This document shows, piece after piece, positions 18,102 to 26,151 of a stretch of 64,000 nucleotides of DNA. Position numbers and translations under genes: made by a program. A model generated the notes under the pieces. That model had not been told where the DNA came from and did not search any database. It worked only from the letters and a program-made list of their open reading frames with translations. The stretch's first letter is position 1. Every line of letters starts with the position of its first letter. Source of the DNA: PSRF01 sp051000815. Lineage in GTDB: Bacteria; Acidobacteriota; Blastocatellia; Pyrinomonadales; Pyrinomonadaceae. The DNA lies in the NCBI GenBank assembly GCA_051000815.1, contig JBPCNX010000094.1, positions 15,483 through 79,482 on the forward strand, written 5' to 3'.

Positions 18102-18281
18102 AGGGATTGGAAGCCCCGCAACGCGATTCACGCTGAAGACGTGAAAGCCGTTGGGTAATTTGCAGGTCAGGAAGGTGGACCCTGTACCCGCTATTAACTT
18201 CAATCCCTTCGGGATTGTTACCTTGCAAATCCGCTTGCAAGCGTCGCGACGCTTGATCCTTTCAGCCTGCAGGCAAAGATC
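18102..18281. other. Gene-free spacer with small palindromes
   Basis: This gap holds short hairpins (AATCCCTTCGGGATT, GCTTGCAAGCGTCGCGACGC) between the decayed cupin gene and the end of the 73-residue gene on the opposite strand. They could serve as a bidirectional terminator. No gene was seen. Confidence 0.4.
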
Positions 18282-18503
18282 TCATTTATTCCTTTCCTTC
18301 TCCTTCGGCCGATCCAGCTTGTCGTACGCGTCAACCTCAGTAGTCTTGATTATGCGGAAGACAGTCTTGCCCCTCTTCATTTCCTTTACGCCAGTGATGG
18401 AATCTAAAGCCGGCATTCCAGCACGCAGCGGGTCGAGAGGTTTGTTCGGCCTCGGAGCTCGTGTCTTTGTCTTGCTTGCCTTTTTCTTTGACCCTCGCGC
18501 CAT
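18282..18503 (-). CDS. 73-residue protein carrying the AGMPAxDSITG module
   Basis: A small basic protein with a Lys/Arg-rich start (MARGSKKKASKTKTRAPRP) followed by a module LRAGMPALDSITGV...VFRIIKTTEVDAYD that is almost the same as residues 41-84 of the neighbouring 293-residue protein. It is transcribed behind that gene with a 27-base gap. No known family was recognised. It looks like a stand-alone copy of the neighbour's N-terminal module and may bind or tag the same partner. Function unknown. Confidence 0.7.
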   Translation of the reverse strand: MARGSKKKASKTKTRAPRPNKPLDPLRAGMPALDSITGVKEMKRGKTVFRIIKTTEVDAYDKLDRPKEKERNK

Positions 18504-18530
18504 CTCTTGTTTCCTCTTTAGCCAGGCGCC

Positions 18531-19412
18531 TCAGGTCGGGAAGGTAATTTTCGTGATCGGGTGGACCTCCCAAACAGTCGGCATGCGACTCTTCAAGCTT
18601 TTTGGCCCCGGCCGCGACCCCGAACTGTGACTCGCATCAAAGAATAACGATCCCTCGACTGTGACGGGAATCGGTGGATCGTAGAAATCGTAGGTCAATC
18701 CCGGCAGATCGGCGGCGAAGAAGTTCTTATAAGCGTCGCGTGCTGCATTCAGTTTCGCGAAGGATGAGCTGTTGTTAGGCGGCAACCCGGACAATTCCAT
18801 GGTCATGTAAACCTCGGGGGTCTTTGTTGGATTGCGGCCGATGATGAGGTGAAAGTCGTTGTCGTCTTCCCGGCTCGCCGCGTAGATGAAAGCCCTGACG
18901 CGAATGTTTCGCTTCTCCTCTTTGACTCGATTTGAAGTGGAGGTGGTCTTAATCTTTGGAACGTGATTTATCATCTCAACATCCGGAGTCAGCGAGTTAA
19001 CAAGCGTTCTAACGTCCTGAAACTTTTCGGTGTCGGCGTTGGCGATAGATAGTTTCGCCGCTTTCCGCGCGGTCCCCTTAAATTTGTCTCCGGTTGGGGC
19101 AGCCATTGCTGCCATTGGCGCTCCAAGAGTTTCCTGCGCCGTGGCAGCTGCTTCATAGGCATCGATTTCATTGGTCTTGATGATGCGGTAAGTAGCTCCC
19201 GCGGGTGCCGCGGCTGCGGTTGGTGCTCCTGAAGGCGCGGGTGTAGTCATAACCTGGATTCCGGTGATTGAATCGATTGCCGGCATTCCGGCGCGACTGG
19301 AGACATCGGGCAAACTTGTTAAGATCTCCGTCGCTGACAGAATGGCAGGTGCTTTCTTCGCTGACTTTTTGCGGGCTGACGGCTTTCGGGGTGTTCGTGG
19401 CATGTGGGGCAT
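18531..19412 (-). CDS. 293-residue protein: AGMPAxDSITG module plus C-terminal beta domain
   Basis: There are three parts. First, a basic N-terminus (RKPSARKKSAKKAP). Second, the module RAGMPAIDSITGI...TYRIIKTNEIDAYE (about 41-84) shared with the downstream small protein. Third, a C-terminal domain (about 165-293) with DNDFHLIIGRNPTKTPEVYM, then FAKLNAARDAYKNFF, PPIPVTVEGSLFFDASH and a closing VWEVHPITKITF. That last pattern (HLIIG..., V.V.G..FFD..H, W.E.HP) recalls a family of small secreted beta-barrel proteins found in other bacteria, but I cannot name it. No signal peptide is present, so it is probably cytoplasmic or bound to nucleic acid through the basic end. Confidence 0.65.
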   Translation of the reverse strand: MPHMPRTPRKPSARKKSAKKAPAILSATEILTSLPDVSSRAGMPAIDSITGIQVMTTPAPSGAPTAAAAPAGATYRIIKTNEIDAYEAAATAQETLGAPMAAMAAPTGDKFKGTARKAAKLSIANADTEKFQDVRTLVNSLTPDVEMINHVPKIKTTSTSNRVKEEKRNIRVRAFIYAASREDDNDFHLIIGRNPTKTPEVYMTMELSGLPPNNSSSFAKLNAARDAYKNFFAADLPGLTYDFYDPPIPVTVEGSLFFDASHSSGSRPGPKSLKSRMPTVWEVHPITKITFPT

Positions 19413-19582
19413 CCTCCTTTTGGGACGGGGTTGAGAATTGGGATGGGCTGGTTCGTCTTTTGCGCCCAGCCTGACAATGAGGCCCGCCGGAGACTGCGAG
19501 GCCGGACGGACTGTAATAAGCGATGCGACAAACTATACGCCATTAACAATCATTCGTTCAAAGGTTGGAAACGAGAAAAACG

Positions 19583-19878
19583 GATTGCCAATTGCCGATT
19601 GCCAATTTGCGATTAGTTGAGGTCAGTACCACCATGCGGTAGCGGGTGGCCCGGTACCCAGGCACTCCGGCCTTGCGGGGGAATGATGATTACTCAAACT
19701 CTGGATGTTGGGCGACGCACTCTTGCAAGTATTGAGGGCTGACGTATTGGGCCACACGCTACCGCGTGGTGGTACTGACTTCACTGGGCCCGCGATCCGA
19801 TTGGCATTCCCAGGCGATTTCGCTGCCGCCTGATTAATGACCTTATTCCGCTCCGCGCCATCGGCAATCGGCAATGAC
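19583..19878. repeat. Heptamer arrays (GATTGCC/AATTGCC and inverse) flanking a complete A-family element
   Basis: Units GATTGCC, AATTGCC, GATTGCC, AATTTGC run from 19583. The inverse form (ATCGGCAATCGGCAATG) lies at about 19860-19876, with a degenerate ATTGGCATT at 19799. The A-family element (19621-19781) sits between. This composite fills most of the 517-base gap 19413-19929, which otherwise shows no gene. Confidence 0.75.
19621..19781. repeat. A-family palindromic element, complete copy 1
   Basis: Ends are GGTCAGTACCACCATGCGGT and its near reverse complement ACCGCGTGGTGGTACTGACT. The interior, read on the minus strand (AATACGTCAGCCCTCAAT... CGCCCAACATCC), aligns along its whole length with the interior of the copy at 25799-25955 read on the plus strand. 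The two complete copies are therefore in opposite orientation. Single ends occur at 4693-4726, 25659-25687 and 43921-43950. Confidence 0.85.
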
Positions 19879-19929
19879 TTTCCAGCGTCTCGCTTCGCTT
19901 CACACTCAAACTCAGATAAATTGAAAACC

Positions 19930-20763
19930 ATGACTACACACGAATCATTTATCTTTTCAGATTTATCACTATCGCAACGGCTTGAAAGAACTGAAGCGGT
20001 GAGCAATGCGCATTTTGTTGAAGCCCGTGCGAAAGCGTTTCCAGATAGCGGTGCTGAGTGGCTTGACGTCCGCGGCACTTATGCGATGTTCGATGGGCCA
20101 GAGTCGCCGGTGACGCAAACGTTCGGGTTGGGACTATTTGATCCAGTGTCGGCAACAGACCTGGATCGGATTGAACACTTTTTCCGTCAACGCGGCGCTT
20201 CAGTCTTTCACGAAGTCAGCCCGTTGGCAGACCCGACCGCCTTCGCATTGTTGAATGAGCGTTATTACCAACCATTTGAGTTTACGACCGTGATGTTTCG
20301 TCCGATTCAGCGTGGCGTAGACTTCGCTGAGCTTCGTAATGAGAAGATTCAGGTGCGAAAGGTTGGTGGTGAAGAGGTGGAGCTGTGGGCCAGGACCTCC
20401 GCGCGCGGTTGGAGCGAGTTTCCCGAGTTGGGAGAGTTCATGCTCACGTTCGGTAGAATCAGCGCCCAACGCGCGGACGGCTTGAGTTTCATAGCGGAGT
20501 TGGACGGTAAGGCGATCGCGACCGGCGCGATGAGTATCCATGAAGGCGTCGCCCTCTTAGCCGGCGCGAGTACTATTCCCGAAGGGCGCAAACAGGGCGC
20601 GCAATTAGCGTTGCTCAACAGCCGTTTGCGTTACGCAGCTGAGCATGGATGCGATATAGCGACGATGGGCGCGCTTCCTGGCAGCGCTTCCCAACGTAAC
20701 GCCGAGCGACAGGGATTTCGCATCGCTTATACCCGCAGCAAGTGGCGGCTGCCCGAAAAGTAA
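19930..20763 (+). CDS. GNAT family N-acetyltransferase
   Basis: A 277-residue cytoplasmic acyltransferase using acetyl-CoA; substrate unknown. The C-terminal half carries the GNAT core: the strand FIAELDGKAIATGAMSIHEG, ALLAGASTIPEGRKQGAQLALLNSRL (the pyrophosphate-binding R-x-x-G-x-G/A loop in the variant form RKQGAQ), and ASQRNAERQGFRIAYTRSKW (motif B). The N-terminal half is divergent. The ATG at 19930 is preferred because upstream in-frame codons lie in the repeat array. Confidence 0.85.
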   Translation: MTTHESFIFSDLSLSQRLERTEAVSNAHFVEARAKAFPDSGAEWLDVRGTYAMFDGPESPVTQTFGLGLFDPVSATDLDRIEHFFRQRGASVFHEVSPLADPTAFALLNERYYQPFEFTTVMFRPIQRGVDFAELRNEKIQVRKVGGEEVELWARTSARGWSEFPELGEFMLTFGRISAQRADGLSFIAELDGKAIATGAMSIHEGVALLAGASTIPEGRKQGAQLALLNSRLRYAAEHGCDIATMGALPGSASQRNAERQGFRIAYTRSKWRLPEK

Positions 20764-20773
20764 GCCGCGAAAT

Positions 20774-20912
20774 TACAGTACGGGAGCGGTAGCGACCGCA
20801 AAAGGTAGCGCGAGTGGCAGGTTGGATCACACTCGTATGTGCGACCATGACGCTTACTTACAACTGAGAATCTTAATACGTTGAACGCGGTCGCTACCGC
20901 TCCCGTACTGTA
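20774..20912. repeat. F-family inverted-repeat element with perfect 26-bp arms
   Basis: Arms TACAGTACGGGAGCGGTAGC (continuing GACCGC) and the exact reverse complement at 20887-20912 flank 87 bases that contain no reading frame. The arm includes the AGCGGTAGCG core also seen in A-family ends (GCGGTAGCGGG), so the families may be related. It fills the gap between the GNAT and ATPase genes. Confidence 0.85.
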
Positions 20913-21049
20913 GTTGCGTCTAACGTTACCCCGGGTGACGCAACACTCGACCCCGGCTATTAACTTAGCGCCGCTGCGTGCCCTGTCTTCTGCTTTTCAT
21001 CGCACTACGTTAATCTGTTCCCGCAAACTCAAGCGAAAGGTTTTAGTTA

Positions 21050-23521
21050 ATGCAAGACTTTGAAAAGCTGGGCGTGTTCTACCTCGGACGCCCCTACGAT
21101 CTCAGGGACAAGAAACCTAAAGACGGCCTGCTGCTTTACGATTCAAAGGATCTCGTCACCCACGCAGTCTGCGTCGGCATGACGGGCAGCGGTAAGACAG
21201 GACTCTGTCTGGCTCTCCTGGAAGAGGGCGTGATTGACGGCATTCCCGCGATTGTTATTGATCCGAAGGGCGACCTCGCAAATCTCCTGCTCACTTTTCC
21301 GGATCTCAAACCGGAAGACTTTGCACCCTGGATTAACGAGGACGACGCGCAGAAGAAAGGGCTGTCTGCTACAGACTATGCGGCGCAACAAGCTGCGCTT
21401 TGGGAAAAAGGTCTTGCTGACTGGGGACAGGATCGCGCGCGTATTAAGCGCCTGCGCGACGCCGCCGAGTTTCGTATTTATACGCCGGGCAGCAATGCTG
21501 GTATTCCCGTGTCTGTTCTCAAGTCGTTCGCAACTCCTCCCGCGGCAATCCGCGAAGATAATGAATTAATGCGTGAACGGGTGAACACAACCGCGACGAG
21601 TCTGCTGGGCTTGGTCGGAATTGATGCGGATCCGATCAAAAGCCGGGAGCATATCCTGATCTCGAACATCCTCAATAGTGTCTGGATGTCTGCCAATGAT
21701 CTGGATATCGCGGCGCTGATCCAACAGATTCAAACTCCGCCGATGACGAGGGTTGGCGTGATGGATCTTGACTCGTTCTTTCCTTCCAAAGAGCGGTTTG
21801 AGCTGGCGATGGCACTTAACAATCTACTCGCTGCTCCGGGCTTCAGCAGTTGGATGGAAGGCGAGCCGCTCGACGTGCAACAGTTCCTTCACGGACCTGA
21901 CGGTAAGCCCAGAGTTTCCATCTTTTCGATTGCCCATCTGAACGATGCAGAGCGTATGTTTTTTGTTTCGCTCCTGCTGAATCAGACTCTCGGCTGGATG
22001 CGCACGCAATCAGGGACAACCAGTTTGCGGGCGATTCTCTACATGGATGAAATTTTCGGTTACTTTCCGCCCGTCGCTAATCCACCGTCGAAGCTACCGC
22101 TGCTCACACTGTTAAAACAGGGTCGCGCTTTCGGACTGGGAATCGTGCTCGCGACCCAGAACCCAGTCGATCTTGATTACAAAGGACTGGCCAATACCGG
22201 TACCTGGTTCATTGGACGTCTGCAAACTGAGCGCGATAAGGATCGAGTGCTTGAAGGACTTGAAGGCGTGGCGGCCGGAACCGATATGAGATTCAATCGT
22301 CAGGAGATGGAAGAAACCCTCGCGGGGCTGAGCAGCCGAATCTTTTTACTAAATAACGTTCACGATGACGGGACCGAAGTCTTCGAAAGTCGTTGGGCGA
22401 TGTCGTACCTGCGCGGGCCGCTGACACGAAACCAGATCAAGATCCTCATGGATCCGGTCAAACAGCAAACATCCGCCTCGTCAGGAACCGCGGGCGCCGC
22501 GGCTGTCGCGACGGCGTCAGCAGCAACGCCACCCAGTGCGACTCACGTTACCGCCGCAAAAAGCGCTGCCGCTCAAAGCCGCCAGCCGGTCCTACCGCCT
22601 GAGGTATCACAGTACTTTATTCCGGTGCGCGGACAGGGAAGCGGTGGTGCGCGGCTCATCTATCACCCGCAATTGTTCGGCGCTGCGGAAGTTCGTTTCA
22701 GTGACAAGAGGGTCGATGCCACTCGTCACTTGTCACTGCTCGCTCCGATCTCTGATGGCGTGGTAGCGGTTGACTGGGATCGCGCGGCGGTTGTTAACCT
22801 TCCCGTCACAGATTTGGAACAGGGGCCTGAGGAGAATGCACAGTTTGCCGATCTGCCGGCGCCGGCCGGCAAGAGCAAGAGCTACGGTGCCTGGCAAAAA
22901 GATCTGGCCGGTTGGCTCTATCGCAATCAAAAGTTGGATTTGCTGAAAAGCGAACGACTGGGGCAGGCTTCAAACCCCGACGAATCCGAACGCGACTTTC
23001 GCCTCCGCTTGCAACACACAGCGCGCGAGCAGCGCGACGCCGCCGTGGAAAAGCTGCGCCAAAAATATGCACCGAAGATTGCGGCGCTTGAGGAAAAGCA
23101 GCGACGCGCGCAACAAGCCGTGGAGCGCGAAGCGGAGCAGTCGAAGAGCCAGAAGGTGCAAACCGCAATCTCGTTTGGCACCACTCTGCTTTCATCGTTT
23201 CTCGGACGAAAGTCCCTAAGTCTTACGACTCTTGGCCGGGCGACAACAGCGGCACGCGGCGTCGGCCGTTCGATGAAGGAGGCAGAAGACGTGGGTCGCG
23301 CGCAGGAAACGCTGGCTGCAGTCGGTCAGCAACTAGCTGAACTTGATGCCCAGTTCAAGAGTGAAATCGCGACAATTGAACAATCGATCGACACACAAAC
23401 CGAAGCGTTGGAAACAATCACACTTAAACCCACAAAGGCGAACATCGCGATCGAACACTTCAGTCTCGCATGGGCGCCGTTCTGGCATGATGAACGTGGT
23501 GAAGTACAGCCCGGGTGGTAA
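21050..23521 (+). CDS. HerA/VirB4-like ATP-binding protein (DUF87-type ATPase) with C-terminal coiled coil
   Basis: An 823-residue P-loop ATPase of the HerA-FtsK superfamily. Walker A is GMTGSGKT (residues 43-50), followed by the IVIDPKGDLANLLL strand. Walker B is AILYMDEIFGYFPP (about 328-341) and the sensor region is GIVLATQNPVDLDYKGL. The C-terminal third carries an Ala/Ser/Thr-rich linker (about 470-510) and a long coiled coil (about 640-800) with Arg/Glu/Ala repeats. The family moves or handles DNA, or acts as a membrane-linked machine. No nurA, conjugation or toxin gene lies nearby, so its role is unknown. It is a single-gene unit ending in a heptamer repeat. Confidence 0.85.
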   Translation: MQDFEKLGVFYLGRPYDLRDKKPKDGLLLYDSKDLVTHAVCVGMTGSGKTGLCLALLEEGVIDGIPAIVIDPKGDLANLLLTFPDLKPEDFAPWINEDDAQKKGLSATDYAAQQAALWEKGLADWGQDRARIKRLRDAAEFRIYTPGSNAGIPVSVLKSFATPPAAIREDNELMRERVNTTATSLLGLVGIDADPIKSREHILISNILNSVWMSANDLDIAALIQQIQTPPMTRVGVMDLDSFFPSKERFELAMALNNLLAAPGFSSWMEGEPLDVQQFLHGPDGKPRVSIFSIAHLNDAERMFFVSLLLNQTLGWMRTQSGTTSLRAILYMDEIFGYFPPVANPPSKLPLLTLLKQGRAFGLGIVLATQNPVDLDYKGLANTGTWFIGRLQTERDKDRVLEGLEGVAAGTDMRFNRQEMEETLAGLSSRIFLLNNVHDDGTEVFESRWAMSYLRGPLTRNQIKILMDPVKQQTSASSGTAGAAAVATASAATPPSATHVTAAKSAAAQSRQPVLPPEVSQYFIPVRGQGSGGARLIYHPQLFGAAEVRFSDKRVDATRHLSLLAPISDGVVAVDWDRAAVVNLPVTDLEQGPEENAQFADLPAPAGKSKSYGAWQKDLAGWLYRNQKLDLLKSERLGQASNPDESERDFRLRLQHTAREQRDAAVEKLRQKYAPKIAALEEKQRRAQQAVEREAEQSKSQKVQTAISFGTTLLSSFLGRKSLSLTTLGRATTAARGVGRSMKEAEDVGRAQETLAAVGQQLAELDAQFKSEIATIEQSIDTQTEALETITLKPTKANIAIEHFSLAWAPFWHDERGEVQPGW

Positions 23522-23525
23522 GCTA

Positions 23526-23657
23526 GTCCAATGTCCAAGGTCCAACGTCCAAGGTCAGTTTAGCCGACGAGACTGTGGACAGGCGTAAAGATGAGTCCAA
23601 CGTCCAATATCTGAGGTCCTGTTTGGCCAACGAGACTTTGGACGTTGGACATTGGAC
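23526..23657. repeat. Paired inverted heptamer arrays (GTCCAAN) between convergent genes
   Basis: GTCCAAT, GTCCAAG, GTCCAAC, GTCCAAG run at 23526-23553. The inverse TTTGGAC, GTTGGAC, ATTGGAC runs at 23637-23657, with two more direct units inside (GTCCAACGTCCAAT at 23594). The arms could pair over about 20 bases. The array lies between two convergent genes and may terminate transcription in both directions. Confidence 0.85.
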
Positions 23658-23734
23658 TAACCCTCTGAAATGTCTGCTCAAGAAGACTGTCTTTGTATTG
23701 TCGAATAGAAACTGCAAAGGAGTTTCCTGCAGTG

Positions 23735-24751
23735 TCAGGGCACCAGAATTACCTTGCCGATATTCCTGCGTTCTTCCATATAGGTATGGGCTTCACCTGC
23801 CTGGTCAAATGAAAATGTGCGATCGACGTGCGGCCGAATCCAGCCCTCGCTGACGCCCGCCATCAGCGCTTCGATCCATTCCATGACCTTCTCCGGCTCA
23901 TGCCACATGTGTCCAAGATTCAAACCAAATACGCCACGGTTCTTATTCAGCAATCCCAAGGGATGAAATCTGGGCATCTGCAGCGCGGCCTTGAGCATTT
24001 TCAGCTTACCGGTGATGCCGTTTGCCGAAGCCACCGAAACCCCAAACATTCCCAGCCGACCTGTCGCACGCAGGGCGCTGTAACTTTTCTTCCAATGAGC
24101 GCCGCCAATGGGATCGATTACAAGTTCGACACCGCGATCATTTGTTAACTGCTTTAGAATTGGAAGCCAATCCTGTGTGCGGTAGTCGATAGGATGGTCG
24201 AGACCTCGGGATCGCAGGAAGTCGTGCTTCGAGGGACTGGCCGTTCCAAAGGTAGTGGCCCCGATGTGTTTTGCAATATCGAGTGCCGCCAGACCAACGC
24301 CGCCGCCGGCATTATGGATCAATACAGACTCGCCCGCGCGAAGTCCGCCCATCGCGACCAGCAGCGCATACGCCGTCAGGTAGTTTACCGGGATGGCCGC
24401 AGCTTGTTCGAAACTGAGGGATTCGGGTTTTTCAAATAACTGACGCTCGGCCACAACCACTTTCTCCGACTGGCCACCAAAGCGTGTCATCGCGACAACG
24501 GGTAGGCCGACGATCGAGCGGTCAACACCTTCGCCAACCGATTCCACGACACCCGCTACTTCGTAACCCATGACGCAGGGTTTTTTAGGTCCATCCGGAT
24601 AAAGTCCCTGGCGCGCAAGGATGTCGGCAAAGTTCAGCCCGGCGGCTTTGACGGCGACAACGGCTTCGCCCGCACCGGCAGTTCTTTCAGGCGCTTCTTC
24701 AACCTTCAAGACCTCCGGGCCGCCATTCCGAGTGGTTACAACTTGTCGCAT
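23735..24751 (-). CDS. Zinc-independent medium-chain oxidoreductase, VAT-1/quinone oxidoreductase type
   Basis: A 338-residue NADPH-dependent oxidoreductase of the MDR superfamily closest to the VAT-1/QOR group. It shows the substrate-domain start VVTTRNGGPEVLKVEEAPER, the conserved NFADILARQGLYP, the Rossmann motif HNAGGGVGLAALDIAK (AGGGVG), and VELVIDPIGG. The cysteine cluster that binds structural zinc in alcohol dehydrogenases is absent. The likely reaction is reduction of quinones or enones. Start ATG 24751 (MRQVVTT) is chosen; the 19 residues upstream do not resemble the family. It lies 81 bases downstream of the peroxiredoxin gene on the same strand. Confidence 0.88.
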   Translation of the reverse strand: MRQVVTTRNGGPEVLKVEEAPERTAGAGEAVVAVKAAGLNFADILARQGLYPDGPKKPCVMGYEVAGVVESVGEGVDRSIVGLPVVAMTRFGGQSEKVVVAERQLFEKPESLSFEQAAAIPVNYLTAYALLVAMGGLRAGESVLIHNAGGGVGLAALDIAKHIGATTFGTASPSKHDFLRSRGLDHPIDYRTQDWLPILKQLTNDRGVELVIDPIGGAHWKKSYSALRATGRLGMFGVSVASANGITGKLKMLKAALQMPRFHPLGLLNKNRGVFGLNLGHMWHEPEKVMEWIEALMAGVSEGWIRPHVDRTFSFDQAGEAHTYMEERRNIGKVILVP

Positions 24752-24832
24752 GAATCTGTGCCTAAGATGATAAGGCGCAGAGCGGGTCTGCTCTGCGCCT
24801 GGAAGCACGAACGAAGCTGGCCGGCAAAACTA

Positions 24833-25504
24833 CTAAGCGCTTTTAGCCGCTGTGTCTGTCGTTGTTGTTGTCTTATTTGGTTGCGGTGTAATTCGCAGAT
24901 AAGGCTTCGGGGCCTTCCATCCAGCAGGAAACTTCGTCTTCGCATCTTCGTCAGACATCGAAGGCACGATGATTACGTCCTCGCCGTCTTTCCAGTTCAC
25001 CGGTGTTGCCACGCTGTACTTCGCTGTGAGTTGGAGTGAATCAATCACTCGCAGGATCTCATCAAAGTTGCGTCCGGTGCTGGCAGGATAGGTGATCATC
25101 AATTTGATCTTCTTGTCTGGTCCGATCACAAACACAGACCGCACTGTGAAGATATCGCTGATCTCCGGATGAATCATGTCATAGAGCTCGGAAATCTTAT
25201 GATCCGGATCCGCGATTATAGGAAAGTTCAGCGCCGTGCCCTGCGTTTCCTTTATGTCCTCCGCCCACTTGCTGTGCGAATCGGTCTTATCAACACTGAG
25301 ACCAATCACCTTGACGCCGCGAGTATCAAACTCGGGTTTGCATTTCGCCACGTAGCCCAATTCAGTTGTGCAAACCGGGGTGAAATCTTTGGGGTGGGAG
25401 AACAGTACGGCCCAACTATCGCCAATCCATTCGTGAAACCGAATGGGACCGTCAGTGGTATCAGCCGTAAAATCGGGTGCTGTGTCGCCTAAACGTAGCG
25501 CCAT
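24833..25504 (-). CDS. 1-Cys peroxiredoxin (Prx6 subfamily)
   Basis: A 223-residue cytoplasmic thiol peroxidase. The peroxidatic cysteine is C45 in the PVCTTE motif and the family's VKVIGLSVDKTDSH and SVFVIGPDKKIKLMITYPAS strands are present. The extended C-terminal domain (TPVNWKDGEDVIIVPSMSDE, then KPYLRITPQP) identifies the Prx6/AhpE-long group. A Thr-rich tail ends the protein. Expression may be linked to the downstream oxidoreductase. A GAAAAGGAGA ribosome binding site precedes the ATG. Confidence 0.93.
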   Translation of the reverse strand: MALRLGDTAPDFTADTTDGPIRFHEWIGDSWAVLFSHPKDFTPVCTTELGYVAKCKPEFDTRGVKVIGLSVDKTDSHSKWAEDIKETQGTALNFPIIADPDHKISELYDMIHPEISDIFTVRSVFVIGPDKKIKLMITYPASTGRNFDEILRVIDSLQLTAKYSVATPVNWKDGEDVIIVPSMSDEDAKTKFPAGWKAPKPYLRITPQPNKTTTTTDTAAKSA

Positions 25505-25658
25505 TTCAATCTCCTTTTCAGTAGTTTGAGAGTTTGCCTTCCCTTGCAGGTCAGGGAAAAGGTTGTCACTTTGAGATGTTTTAGGATTGCCATGAAGCTT
25601 TTATCGCGAAAGCAGGAGCAAGTCAATCCAACGCGTGGTCGCGTGTAACTTTTGGGTA

Positions 25659-25762
25659 AGGTCAGTACACACCGCGCGGTAGCGGGCCTCGACATTGCCA
25701 ATTGCCGATTGCCGATTAGTCCGAAACGAGAGGTGAGCCAATCAAAGTTGGTCAATTGGCAG
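25659..25762. repeat. A-family end plus GATTGCC-type heptamer array
   Basis: A single A-family end (AGGTCAGTACACACCGCGCG, then GTAGCGGG) is followed by CATTGCC, AATTGCC, GATTGCC, GATTAG at 25693-25719 and an inverse CCAATC/CAATTGGCAG at 25738-25762. It is the same unit as the array at 19583. The 647-base gap (25505-26151) contains this, the next element and a short C-type palindrome, but no gene. Confidence 0.7.
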
Positions 25763-25798
25763 TTTTCGTCGCGTTCCCTCTTGTGGCGGACCCGGTGA

Positions 25799-25955
25799 CG
25801 TCAGTACCACCAGGCGGTAGCCGGTGGGCCGATACGTCAGCACTCAATCCTTGCGGCATCGCGCCCAACATCCGGCGTTCGAATAATGAATCATTACCGC
25901 GAGGCTTGAGTGCTAGCGCACCAAGCCACCGGCTACCGCCAGGTGGTACTGACTT
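25799..25955. repeat. A-family palindromic element, complete copy 2
   Basis: Ends GTCAGTACCACCAGGCGGTA (continuing GCCGGTGG) and CCACCGGCTACCGCCAGGTG (continuing GTACTGAC) are perfect inverted repeats of 28 bases. The interior matches that of the copy at 19621-19781 in reverse orientation. There is a secondary stem (ATAATGAATCATTA) in the middle. Confidence 0.88.
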
Positions 25956-26151
25956 CATTCCCAAACTGCATCAGTACTTGTCCGCTACGCGGACTAAACT
26001 CAAAACGCCTTTTGTGCAAAGCCCGTATAAGCACTCGCGGTCAAGTGGCGCGCCACCTGGTCGTCGTCGGTTTTCCCTCCGTATCTTTGGTGTTATCATC
26101 CACTCACCCCTTGTGCCCCCAATAGCTTAAATTCCCCACATAATTCGTTTT

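Noticed and set aside
25489..25755. 88-residue frame upstream of the peroxiredoxin gene
   Set aside because: It runs through the promoter region and the heptamer/A-family repeat, with no conserved features.
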